From Shimia sp040225985 (GTDB lineage Bacteria > Pseudomonadota > Alphaproteobacteria > Rhodobacterales > Rhodobacteraceae), in NCBI RefSeq assembly GCF_040225985.1, contig NZ_JBBPEU010000006.1, positions 141,543 to 205,542 of the forward strand: a DNA stretch of 64,000 nt. The letters are read 5' to 3'. Shown here piece after piece: positions 36,222 to 44,767 of this stretch (position 1 is the first letter of the stretch; each line of letters begins with the position of its first letter). The translations under genes and the position numbers were made by a program. A model generated the notes under the pieces. That model saw only the letters and a program-made list of their open reading frames with translations. It did no database searches and had not been told where the DNA came from.

Positions 36222-36259
36222 CGAAAAAAAATCACACGCAATCCCCGGAGTCGACTCGC

Positions 36260-37462
36260 ATGACCACGCTCACCCTGTTGACCAATGCCGTTTTGGCCAC
36301 GATGGCCCCGTCCGAACAGCCTTATGGCCTGATCGAGGCGGGCGCGATGGTGCTTTCGGGCGGGCGGATCGAATGGGTCGGCCCAGGGGATGCGCTGCCC
36401 GCCGGGAACTATAACGTGCAGGATCTTGGGGGGCGTCTGGTCACGCCCGGCCTGATCGATGCCCACACGCATGTTGTTTTTGCCGGCAACCGTGCCGCCG
36501 AGTTCGAGATGCGTCTGAATGGGGCCAGTTACGAAGACGTCGCGCGGGCAGGGGGCGGGATCGTGTCCACGGTCACAGCCACCCGCCGCGCCACGGTTGA
36601 CGATCTTGTGCAAGAGGCTTTGCCAAGGGTGGATGCGATGATCGCCGAAGGGGTGACAACGCTGGAGATCAAATCCGGCTATGGGCTCAACGTCGAGGCC
36701 GAGATCGCGATGTTGCAGGCGGCGCGCCGGATTGGCGAATTGCGTTCCGTCTCCGTGCACACGACCTATCTCGGGGCGCATGCGGTGCCACCCGAATACG
36801 GGGGGCGCGCAGATGCCTATATTGACGAGGTGGCCCTTCCGGCCCTACGCGCGGCGCAGGATCTGGGGCTGGTGGACGCCGTCGACGGGTTTTGCGAGGG
36901 CATTGCCTTTACCCCTGCCCAGATTGATCGCGTCTTCAATGTTGCTCAAGAGCTTGGCCTGCCGGTCAAGCTGCATGCCGAACAATTGTCCGATCTCGGG
37001 GGCGGGCGCCTTGCGGCCAGCTATGGCGCCCTTTCGGCGGATCATTTGGAATACCTGAACGAATCCGGCGTGCGGGCCATGGCTGCGGCGGGCACCGTCG
37101 CGACAATCCTGCCGGGGGCGTATTACACCCTGCGCGAAACCAAAGCGCCCCCGATCGACCTATTGCGCGCACATGGCGTGCCGATGGCGCTGGCTACGGA
37201 TTGCAACCCGGGATCGTCGCCCATGACCTCGTTGCCCTTGGCAATGAACATGGGCTGCACCCTGTTTCGCATGACCCCGGAAGAGGCGCTGGCGGGCGTT
37301 ACGTGCCACGCCGCAAGGGCGCTTGGTCTGTCGGACCGGGGCCGCCTTGTACCGGGGTTGCGCGCCGACCTGGCGGTCTGGGATGTCACCCATCCGGCCG
37401 AACTGTCCTATCGCATTGGCGGGGCACCGCTTTACCAACGTATCTATGGAGGTACCTTGTGA
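36260..37462 (+). CDS. hutI: Imidazolonepropionase
   Basis: This 400-residue metal-dependent amidohydrolase has the metal site VTPGLIDAHTHVVFAGNRAAEFEMR near residue 64 (the HTH pair and following Asn-Arg), HTTYLGAHAVPPEY in the middle and ATDCNPGSSP near residue 315. It opens 4-imidazolone-5-propionate to N-formiminoglutamate. The ATG at 36260 has a GGAG ribosome-binding site 10 bases upstream. The gene starts the plus-strand hut operon. Confidence 0.96.
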   Translation: MTTLTLLTNAVLATMAPSEQPYGLIEAGAMVLSGGRIEWVGPGDALPAGNYNVQDLGGRLVTPGLIDAHTHVVFAGNRAAEFEMRLNGASYEDVARAGGGIVSTVTATRRATVDDLVQEALPRVDAMIAEGVTTLEIKSGYGLNVEAEIAMLQAARRIGELRSVSVHTTYLGAHAVPPEYGGRADAYIDEVALPALRAAQDLGLVDAVDGFCEGIAFTPAQIDRVFNVAQELGLPVKLHAEQLSDLGGGRLAASYGALSADHLEYLNESGVRAMAAAGTVATILPGAYYTLRETKAPPIDLLRAHGVPMALATDCNPGSSPMTSLPLAMNMGCTLFRMTPEEALAGVTCHAARALGLSDRGRLVPGLRADLAVWDVTHPAELSYRIGGAPLYQRIYGGTL

Positions 37463-38994
37463 CCGATCTGACGCTAACACCGGGCCAGGTGACGTTGGCC
37501 CAGCTCGAGGCGGTGTATCGCGATGGCGCGACCGGCGCGCTTGACCCGGCCTGTGCGGTCTCGGTACGCGTGGCAGCGGAGCAAGTGGCCCAAGCGGCGG
37601 CGGGGGACCAGGCTGTTTATGGGGTGAATACGGGGTTCGGCAAGCTGGCCTCGCTCAAGATTGCGCCACAGGACACGGCGCTTTTGCAGCGCAACCTGAT
37701 CCTCAGCCATTGTTGCGGCGTGGGCGATCCCATGCCGCGCGCGCTGGTGCGGCTGATGATGACGCTCAAGCTGATGTCTTTCGGTCGCGGGGCGTCCGGC
37801 GTGCGCTGGGACATGGTGCAGCAGTTGCAAGACCTTCTGGCGCGCGGGGTGACGCCCGTGGTGCCCTCTCAGGGGTCGGTCGGGGCCTCGGGCGACCTCG
37901 CGCCGCTGGCCCACATGACGGCGGTGCTGATCGGAGAGGGGCAGGCCGACGTTGCGGGTGAGATCCTGCCGGGGGCCGAGGCACTGCGACGGGTCGGGCT
38001 GACCCCCGCCACCCTTGGGCCGAAAGAGGGGCTGGCCTTTATAAACGGGACACAGTTTTCGACGGCTTATGCGCTGGCCGGGTTGTTCGAGGCGTGGCGC
38101 GCGATTGGCAACGCGCTGGTAGTGTCGGCCATGTCGACTGATGCGGTCATGGGGTCCACCGCCCCGCTACAGCCTGAAATCCACAGCCTGCGCGGCCATG
38201 CGGGCCAGATCGACGCGGCCGCCACGATGCGCGCCCTGCTGGCGGGGTCAGAGATTCGCGAAAGCCACCGCGAAGGTGACCACCGCGTGCAGGATCCATA
38301 TTGCATCCGTTGCCAGCCACAGGTGACCGGCGCCGCGATGGACGTGCTGCGACAGGCGGCGGGCACCTTGCTGATCGAGGCGAATGCCGCGACGGACAAT
38401 CCGCTGGTGTTAAGCGGGGCTGGGCTGATTGTCTCGGGTGGCAATTTCCACGCCGAGCCGGTGGGCTTTGCCGCTGACATGATCGCGCTGGCGCTGTCCG
38501 AGATCGGCGCGATCAGCCAGCGTCGGATCGCCCTGATGGTGGACCCGACGCTCAGCTACGATCTGCCGCCCTTCCTGACGCCGGATCCGGGGCTGAATTC
38601 GGGGTTGATGATTGCCGAGGTGACCACCGCTGCCCTGATGAGCGAGAACAAGCATCTGGCCAACCCTTGCGTGACCGACAGCACCCCGACCTCGGCCAAT
38701 CAGGAGGACCACGTGTCGATGGCTGCCCACGGGGCGCGCCGGCTTTTGCGGATGGGGGCGAACCTCAACTACATTCTGGGGGTCGAACTGTTATGTGCCG
38801 CGCGGGGGATCGAGTTTCGTGCGCCGCTGGCCACCAGCCCCGCGCTGCAACGGGTTGTGGACCGCCTGCGTCGTGATATCCCGACGTTGGAGGGTGACCG
38901 CTATCTTGCGCCCGATCTGGAAACGGCCAAGGACCTAGTTGCGCAGGGCGATCTTTTGCAGGGGCTGGAGCATGATCTTCCGGGGCTGGCATGA
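37459..38994 (+). CDS. hutH: Histidine ammonia-lyase
   Basis: This 511-residue enzyme deaminates histidine to urocanate. The Ala-Ser-Gly triad that forms the MIO electrophile is at 143-145 within GSVGASGDLAPL, and YGVNTGFGKLAS (54-65) and TDSTPTSANQEDHVSM further on are diagnostic. The start is GTG at 37459, overlapping the hutI stop as GTGA and preceded by GGAGG, which argues strongly for this start. Confidence 0.96.
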   Translation: MTDLTLTPGQVTLAQLEAVYRDGATGALDPACAVSVRVAAEQVAQAAAGDQAVYGVNTGFGKLASLKIAPQDTALLQRNLILSHCCGVGDPMPRALVRLMMTLKLMSFGRGASGVRWDMVQQLQDLLARGVTPVVPSQGSVGASGDLAPLAHMTAVLIGEGQADVAGEILPGAEALRRVGLTPATLGPKEGLAFINGTQFSTAYALAGLFEAWRAIGNALVVSAMSTDAVMGSTAPLQPEIHSLRGHAGQIDAAATMRALLAGSEIRESHREGDHRVQDPYCIRCQPQVTGAAMDVLRQAAGTLLIEANAATDNPLVLSGAGLIVSGGNFHAEPVGFAADMIALALSEIGAISQRRIALMVDPTLSYDLPPFLTPDPGLNSGLMIAEVTTAALMSENKHLANPCVTDSTPTSANQEDHVSMAAHGARRLLRMGANLNYILGVELLCAARGIEFRAPLATSPALQRVVDRLRRDIPTLEGDRYLAPDLETAKDLVAQGDLLQGLEHDLPGLA

Positions 38995-39803
38995 GCGCGG
39001 TGGTCGAGGTTCTGCAGGGGGACGGCCCCATTGTGCTGGGGCAGCCGCATGGCGGCACCCATGTGCCTGCGCCGATCATGGCGCGGCTCAACGCAAACGG
39101 GCAGGGGTTGGCCGATGCCGATTGGCATATCGCGCGGCTTTACGAAGGATTGCTGCCGTCGACGACCGTTGTGCGTGCCAATGTCCACCGCTATGTGATC
39201 GACGCCAACCGAGATCCGTCGGGCGCATCGCTGTATCCCGGGAAGAACACGACCACCCTTGTGCCGTTGACCGATTTTGACGGGCGTGCGATCTGGCGAG
39301 ACGGGCAGGCCCCTTCGGCGGACGAGATCGCAGGGCGCCGCGCGGCCTATCACGCGCCCTATCACGCCGCAGTGCAGGCGGCGCTGGCGCGGGCAAAAGA
39401 CCGTCACGGGATTGCGATCCTGTTTGACTGCCATTCGATCCGGTCAACCATTCCCTACCTGTTTGAAGGCGTATTGCCCGTGTTCAACACTGGCACGGAT
39501 GGGGGGAGGACCTGCGCGCAAGTGATTGAAGCGGCGGTGCACGGAGTGGCCCGCCAGTCGGGGCAAAGCCATGTGCTGAACGGGCGTTTCAAAGGCGGCT
39601 GGACGACCCGACACTATGGCCGCCCCGACACGGGTGTGCACGCGATCCAGATGGAGATCGCGCAGCGCGCCTACATGCACGAGGCGGCCCCGTGGCGCTG
39701 GGACGGGCCCCGCGCCGCCGCGTTGCGCCCTCATCTGAAAACCATGCTCGACACCCTGAACACGCTTGCGCTGTCTGGCGCGCTGACCGAAGGAAAGGAC
39801 TGA
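38991..39803 (+). CDS. hutG: N-formylglutamate deformylase
   Basis: This 270-residue protein belongs to the N-formylglutamate amidohydrolase family, with GQPHGGTHVP near residue 18, DANRDPSGASLYPG near 71 and the metal-region LFDCHSIRS near 145. It converts N-formylglutamate to glutamate and formate, matching the HutF branch of the pathway. The ATG overlaps the hutH stop (ATGA). Confidence 0.94.
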   Translation: MSAVVEVLQGDGPIVLGQPHGGTHVPAPIMARLNANGQGLADADWHIARLYEGLLPSTTVVRANVHRYVIDANRDPSGASLYPGKNTTTLVPLTDFDGRAIWRDGQAPSADEIAGRRAAYHAPYHAAVQAALARAKDRHGIAILFDCHSIRSTIPYLFEGVLPVFNTGTDGGRTCAQVIEAAVHGVARQSGQSHVLNGRFKGGWTTRHYGRPDTGVHAIQMEIAQRAYMHEAAPWRWDGPRAAALRPHLKTMLDTLNTLALSGALTEGKD

Positions 39804-39807
39804 CCTC

Positions 39808-41478
39808 ATGCAACACCCGCGCAAGAACGCCCGCGATATCTTTCCGCCCACCGGCCCCGAGTTGACGGCCAAGAGCTGGCTGACCGAGGCCCCGTTGCGA
39901 ATGCTGATGAACAACCTGCACCCTGATGTGGCCGAGAACCCGCACGAGTTGGTGGTCTATGGCGGGATCGGACGCGCGGCGCGGACATGGCAGGATTTCG
40001 ACCTGATCGTGGACAGCCTGAAAGACCTCGAGGTGGACGAGACACTCGTGGTGCAGTCGGGCAAACCCGTCGCCATCGTGAAAACCCATGCGGATGCACC
40101 GCGCGTTCTGATCGCCAATTCCAACCTCGTGCCGCATTGGGCGACGTGGGATCATTTCAATGAACTCGATCGCAAGGGGTTGATGATGTACGGTCAGATG
40201 ACGGCGGGGTCGTGGATCTATATCGGCACGCAGGGCATCGTGCAGGGCACCTATGAAACTTTCGCCGAGGCCGGACGTCAGCATTACGGCGGCGATTTGC
40301 GCGGGCGCTGGATCCTGACCGGGGGCCTTGGCGGTATGGGTGGGGCGCAACCACTGGCGGCCGTGTTTGCGGGGGCCTGCTGTCTGGCCGTGGAATGCAA
40401 CCCCGACAGCATCGCCTTCCGCCTGCGTACCGGATACCTTGATGAACAGGCCGAGAGTCTGGACGAGGCGCTGGAGATGATCGACCGCTGGACCAAGGCG
40501 GGCGAGGCGAAATCGGTAGGGCTTTTGGGCAATGCGGCGGACGTTTTTCCCGAACTGGTCCGGCGCGGCGTGCGCCCCGATATCGTCACCGATCAAACCA
40601 GCGCGCATGATCCGGTGAATGGCTACCTGCCGCAGGGCTGGTCGCTGGCCGAGTGGAAGTCGAAACGCGAAACCGCCCCGAAAGATGTCGAGAAAGCCGC
40701 CCGCGCCAGTATGAAAGTACAGGTCAAGGCGATGTGCGATTTTCACGCAATGGGCATTCCGACGGTGGATTACGGCAACAACATCCGGCAGATGGCGCTG
40801 GAAGAAGGGCTGGAAAACGCGTTTGATTTCCCGGGGTTCGTGCCGGCCTATATCCGGCCGCTGTTCTGTCGCGGCATCGGGCCGTTTCGCTGGGTGGCTT
40901 TGTCCGGCGACCCCGAGGATATCCGCAAGACCGACGCCAAGATGAAAGCGCTTTTCCCCGAAAACACCCACCTGCACCGTTGGCTGGACATGGCCGCCGA
41001 CCGCATATCCTTTCAGGGGTTGCCAGCGCGGATCTGCTGGATCGGGCTGGGGGACCGTCACAAGGCGGGACTGGCCTTTAACGAGATGGTGCGCAACGGC
41101 GAGTTGAGCGCGCCAGTTGTGATCGGGCGAGACCATCTGGACAGCGGGTCGGTCGCGTCGCCCAACCGCGAAACCGAGGCGATGCGCGACGGGTCGGACG
41201 CGGTGTCGGACTGGCCGCTGTTGAATGCGCTGGTCAACACGGCCTCGGGTGCGACCTGGGTGTCACTGCACCACGGGGGCGGAGTCGGCATGGGGTTTTC
41301 GCAACATGCGGGCGTGGTGATCTGTGCCGACGGCACCAACGAGGCCGCGCGCCGGATCGAACGTGTTTTGTGGAACGATCCGGCCTCGGGGGTGTGGCGG
41401 CACGCGGATGCGGGCTATGAAACCGCGATCGACTGTGCCCGCGTGCACGGGCTGCGCCTGCCCGGAATTTTGGGATAG
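39808..41478 (+). CDS. hutU: Urocanate hydratase
   Basis: This 556-residue NAD-dependent enzyme converts urocanate to imidazolonepropionate. Typical landmarks are MLMNNLHPDVAENPHELVVYGGIGRAARTW (residues 31-60; cited for placement), MTAGSWIYIGTQGIVQGTYE and the NAD-binding TGGLGGMGGAQPLA near residue 171. The gene ends the hut operon, 4 bases after hutG. No histidine transporter gene is linked. Confidence 0.97.
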   Translation: MQHPRKNARDIFPPTGPELTAKSWLTEAPLRMLMNNLHPDVAENPHELVVYGGIGRAARTWQDFDLIVDSLKDLEVDETLVVQSGKPVAIVKTHADAPRVLIANSNLVPHWATWDHFNELDRKGLMMYGQMTAGSWIYIGTQGIVQGTYETFAEAGRQHYGGDLRGRWILTGGLGGMGGAQPLAAVFAGACCLAVECNPDSIAFRLRTGYLDEQAESLDEALEMIDRWTKAGEAKSVGLLGNAADVFPELVRRGVRPDIVTDQTSAHDPVNGYLPQGWSLAEWKSKRETAPKDVEKAARASMKVQVKAMCDFHAMGIPTVDYGNNIRQMALEEGLENAFDFPGFVPAYIRPLFCRGIGPFRWVALSGDPEDIRKTDAKMKALFPENTHLHRWLDMAADRISFQGLPARICWIGLGDRHKAGLAFNEMVRNGELSAPVVIGRDHLDSGSVASPNRETEAMRDGSDAVSDWPLLNALVNTASGATWVSLHHGGGVGMGFSQHAGVVICADGTNEAARRIERVLWNDPASGVWRHADAGYETAIDCARVHGLRLPGILG

Positions 41479-41494
41479 ACGCGCGCCGCGCGCA

Positions 41495-41956
41495 TCATTT
41501 CTTGAGGTTGTTGATCAGTGCCTTGGCAATTGCACCGGCCGCCCCCGGCGCAACCACACCCAAGGGATCGCGCGCCATTTTCTTGAGCGCGTCCGTCGCC
41601 TCTTTGGCCTCGGTCGCGACACCGCGCAGCTCGGCCTCGATATCCTCAAGCGCCATATCGCGCACTTCGGTCACAGCGGCGGTTTCGTCGCCGACGTCGG
41701 ATTTCGTGGCGATCACGGCAAGCAGCACCGCCAACCCGATATTGACCAGCGCCACGATCAGACCCGACATGGCGTAGGATAGGGTTTCGGCCAGCGCAAA
41801 AAAGGCCGCCACGTTCAGCATGACCAGCCCAACAGCGGCGGCAATCCCCGCCGCCGCCATGAGACCCGTCTGACGGCGCAGCACGGCCAGGTGATGTTGC
41901 GCGATCAGCCGTTCCGACCGCAGGATGATAGAGATGTTTCTGGAGATACGGTTCAT
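41495..41956 (-). CDS. Phage-holin-family (DUF1469-like) membrane protein
   Basis: This 153-residue protein has two transmembrane helices at about 33-55 and 63-84, then a charged C-terminal tail ending ALINNLKK. The arrangement resembles the holin superfamily III/DUF1469 proteins that are common chromosomal membrane proteins in proteobacteria. There are no phage genes nearby, so lysis is unlikely. It lies 9 bases after a small coiled-coil membrane protein gene on the same strand. Confidence 0.65.
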   Translation of the reverse strand: MNRISRNISIILRSERLIAQHHLAVLRRQTGLMAAAGIAAAVGLVMLNVAAFFALAETLSYAMSGLIVALVNIGLAVLLAVIATKSDVGDETAAVTEVRDMALEDIEAELRGVATEAKEATDALKKMARDPLGVVAPGAAGAIAKALINNLKK

Positions 41957-41965
41957 GGGGGTCTC

Positions 41966-42217
41966 CTATTTGCCGCGTCCAGCCATGAAGCCAAGGGCAA
42001 AGACCCCCAGCGCAAATAGCAGGGCGGATTTATGCGGAAAGTCGTCGAGATCATTGAGAAGGCTTGTCACCTCGTCCTCGATACTCAGCTTGCCCAACAG
42101 CGTGTCGCCGGACCCGTCCCCGTCAGAGGGTTCGTTTTCCTCGGGCGGGGCCGCCTTCTCCGCCAGCAATTTGCGAAGCTCTTTCAGCTCTTCTTCGAGT
42201 TCGGCCTTGGTCGGCAT
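41966..42217 (-). CDS. Small membrane-anchored protein of unknown function
   Basis: This 83-residue protein starts with a Glu/Lys-rich helix likely to form a coiled coil (KAELEEELKELRKLLAEK, residues 4-21), continues with an acidic linker and ends with one C-terminal transmembrane helix (SALLFALGVFALGFMAG). A good AAAGGAGA ribosome-binding site precedes the ATG at 42217. The architecture recalls YqjD/ElaB-type tail-anchored proteins, but similarity cannot be checked here. It is probably co-transcribed with the downstream holin-like gene. Confidence 0.65.
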   Translation of the reverse strand: MPTKAELEEELKELRKLLAEKAAPPEENEPSDGDGSGDTLLGKLSIEDEVTSLLNDLDDFPHKSALLFALGVFALGFMAGRGK

Positions 42218-42337
42218 GGCAATCTCCTTTGGTTTCCAACACCGGCGCGGGCCCATGGCCGCCGTGCGTGTGTCTGTTCCGGTCTCTGTGACAGGGTGGG
42301 TTATGGGGACGATGCTGGCAACCCCCAACGAGATGGT

Positions 42338-43471
42338 TCAGGTGTCGTCTTCCGTCTCGACCGGGGTCGGATCGTCCGGGCCGACCTCGGTCCACAGCGT
42401 CAGGAACACCCCGGCACAGACCGGCCCAAGGATGATCCCCGCCGCCCCGAACAGCCCGAGTCCGCCCAGAATGCTGACAAAGACCCACAGGTCCGACATG
42501 CCCGCATCCTTGCCCACAAGGCGCGGGCGCAGGATGTTGTCGACCGAACCCACCACCAGCGCCGCCCAGGCAGCCAACGCCAGCGCCTTGGCAAACTCGC
42601 CCTCGATGCCAAGATATACGGCCCCGCCGAACACGATAAGCCCAGCGCCCACCGCCGGAATGGCCGCCAGAAGCGCCATGATGACGGACCAGAACATCAC
42701 GCCCTCTATTCCAACAACCCAGAAGCTGAGCCCGCCAAGGATAGCCTGGATGATGCCGATCAGGAAAGTGCCCCGGATCGTGGCACGGCTGACCGAGATG
42801 ATCCTCGCGTCGATCTTGGCCTGCAAATCGGTGGGCAGGCCGGAATAGGCGAGCATCTGTGCGAACACCGTGGTGTTCATCGGCAGAAAGAAGAACATCG
42901 CGTAAAGGAAAGTGAACAGGCTCAGGAAGAAGGTCGCAGTGCCATTGGTCAGGTGCGACAGCGAGGTGGCAAAGAACGAGGCCAGCGACCCCATGAGTTG
43001 CTGCGCCTTGGCATAGATCTGGGGGCCTGCCCGTTCGAGTGTATCCTTGAAGGGCAGCCAGTCCGGCCAGCGCAGCGTGCCCTCGCGCAGCTCTTTCACG
43101 TCTTCCGACAGGGTTTCGAGCAGTTCATCTGAATCGCGGAACACCTCGACGGCCTGCACGGCGGCCTCGTAAGTGATCAGGATTAGCGGCGTGATCACGG
43201 ACAGGGTGCAGACGATCAGGGTCAGCCCGCTGGCCAGCCCCGTTCGTCCTCCCAACACTCGGTGGAACCAGTCAAACAGGGGGCGTGCCAGCACGGCGCA
43301 GATCCCCGCAAGGCTGAGCGCGATCAGGAACCCCTGCACCAGCGTCAGGAACAGGGCCGTGACCAGAAGCGTCGCAACACCTGTGGCCATCAGCGCCCGG
43401 TTGCGCGTCTCGGTCAGGTTTTTGTCAGGTTTTCCGGCCATCGCGCCCGTCCCGTTTGCCAATGCCACCAC
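42338..43471 (-). CDS. AI-2E family transporter (TqsA/PerM type)
   Basis: This 377-residue membrane protein has about eight transmembrane segments, including paired helices near the start (LMATGVATLLVTALFLTLVQGF) and the family segment ILRPRLVGKDAGMSDLWVFVSILGGLGLFGAAGIILGP near the end (residues about 310-347). Family members are exporters or Na+/H+ antiporters, and autoinducer transport is only one reported role. An alternative start at 43441 would shorten the protein by ten residues. Confidence 0.88.
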   Translation of the reverse strand: MVALANGTGAMAGKPDKNLTETRNRALMATGVATLLVTALFLTLVQGFLIALSLAGICAVLARPLFDWFHRVLGGRTGLASGLTLIVCTLSVITPLILITYEAAVQAVEVFRDSDELLETLSEDVKELREGTLRWPDWLPFKDTLERAGPQIYAKAQQLMGSLASFFATSLSHLTNGTATFFLSLFTFLYAMFFFLPMNTTVFAQMLAYSGLPTDLQAKIDARIISVSRATIRGTFLIGIIQAILGGLSFWVVGIEGVMFWSVIMALLAAIPAVGAGLIVFGGAVYLGIEGEFAKALALAAWAALVVGSVDNILRPRLVGKDAGMSDLWVFVSILGGLGLFGAAGIILGPVCAGVFLTLWTEVGPDDPTPVETEDDT

Positions 43472-43561
43472 GATAGCCAGCGCAAGGCGGGTTGTCGAAT
43501 GTCGATCGGGGCGGCACCCCCAATAGAGAGGCGGGCGTCGGGGTGTGTCTGACCGCGTGGG

Positions 43562-43967
43562 TCAGAGCAACCAGGCCTGTTCTTCAAGCACCATATCCGC
43601 AAACTGCAACGTCTCGATATTGGCAAAAATGGTCGATGCCGTCGCGCCTTGTGCCGCCGGTGTGGCTGATCTGGTAGAGCCCGTTCACGATGGCGATGTC
43701 ATACTCTGCCCGCGCGCCCTGCAGGACCAGCGTGTCGTGACCCGTGCCGCCGTCGAAGATGTCGGTGTCAAAGCCGTTGCCGCCGACAAGCAGGCCATCC
43801 CCGTCGCCGCCATTCAACGTGTCGCGTCCCAGCCCGCCATAGAGGCTGTCATTGCCGTTGCCGCCGTTGAGCAAGTCGTTGCCCGCATATCCGAAAAGAC
43901 GATCATCGGTTTCATTACCGCCAAACGCCTGCACCGAAATCCAGTCGTCCTGTCGTGATCCCTGCAA
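43562..43967 (-). pseudogene. Truncated and frameshifted RTX protein remnant
   Basis: The reading frame encodes several calcium-binding RTX nonapeptides (GYAGNDLLNGGNGNDSLYGG) with the typical following GTGHDTLVLQGARAEY segment, but has no proper N-terminus. Near 43625-43629 a run of five T's on the coding strand breaks the frame. With four T's the protein would continue HFANIETLQFADMVLEEQAWLL to the stop at 43562-43564, a normal RTX C-terminus. So it carries both a 5' truncation and a 1-base insertion, unless the latter is a sequencing error. Confidence 0.75.
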
Positions 43968-43985
43968 AGTGCGGCCATTCGAGAT

Positions 43986-44363
43986 TCATGACTGACCCAT
44001 CGTGCCTTTTGCTCCAAGAGGCTCCGATACTCCCATTGGAAGGGAAGGCTTCCTGGCAACCCACTCTCCGCTTTGCTGGAGGTGCCGGGCAACCGCCTCC
44101 ACCAAAGACATCTGGAAATTGAAGGCGGGCTTGTAGCCGTTGATCCAGGTTTCACCCAACCCCTTGAGGACCGCCGAGATGTTCTGATGCTTGACCTCGA
44201 TCGAACCATTGGAGCGGCCGACCAACTCCTGCAAGGCCCGGTTGTGGGCGGCCTTGTTGTATCTGTTGCCGACCAACTCATCAGAAAGCATGGCGAAATA
44301 GTCCGCCACGATGGCGTCGTTTTCCAGATCTGACCATTCCTCACCCAGGCTATGCGAAGGGTT
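43986..44363 (-). pseudogene. Remnant of a KHQNISAVL-type protein
   Basis: An open stretch with no ATG (only GTG at 44309) encodes EWSDLENDAIVADYFAML, SIEVKHQNISAVLKGLG and NGYKPAFNFQMSLVEAV, segments I associate with an N-terminal domain of larger nuclease/restriction-like proteins, though I cannot confirm this. An in-frame TGA at 44364-44366 precedes the coding-like sequence, and the frame stops soon after the domain. It looks truncated at both ends. It lies between the RTX remnant and tRNA-Cys. Confidence 0.5.
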
Positions 44364-44445
44364 TCACGATGTGACGAAAAGGAAACCTGACGGACTACGG
44401 TGTACACCGACCTGTAAACTGGGTGACGCAATTTTAGCTAAGTGT

Positions 44446-44519
44446 TGGAGGCGAGTACCGGAATCGAACCGGTGTACACGGATTTGCAATCCGCTGCGTC
44501 ACCACTCCGCCAACTCGCC
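44446..44519 (-). tRNA. tRNA-Cys (GCA)
   Basis: A 74-base cloverleaf on the minus strand has a perfect 7-bp acceptor stem (GGCGAGT/ACTCGCC), anticodon loop TTGCAAA with anticodon GCA at 44487-44485, a T-arm with GGTTCGATTCC, and an encoded 3' CCA at 44448-44446. The region beyond its 3' end holds two gene remnants, a common setting for past integration events. Confidence 0.96.
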
Positions 44520-44767
44520 AGCCTTGTGGTGCGATGCGTTTATCGTTTCCTTGACGGGGGTGCAAGCCCTTGTGTGACCGGTTTTGCATCAAGTGTTCGG
44601 GCAATTTGCTTGCAGGCATGTAGGCGATAGGAGCGCGGCATTTGGTGCCTGCTGCTGCAGCATCTGCGCCGACCCTTGTGTCCCTGTCCTATGAGGGTCT
44701 GGAGCGAATCCGGGATTCGTGTCAGGGTTGTTGTTGAATTCATTTGATAGATTGAAGGTGAGATATC

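Noticed and set aside
35564..36259. Upstream extension of the hutI frame
   Set aside because: It is antisense to hutF and unlike imidazolonepropionase; the ATG at 36260 has a ribosome-binding site and family start.
41495..41956. Prophage remnant suggested by the holin-like gene
   Set aside because: No other phage gene is present, and this family is widespread in chromosomes outside prophages.
44398..44407. Short repeat CGGTGTACAC shared with the tRNA-Cys T-arm, as a possible attachment site
   Set aside because: Only ten bases, partly self-palindromic, and too close to the tRNA to bound an element.
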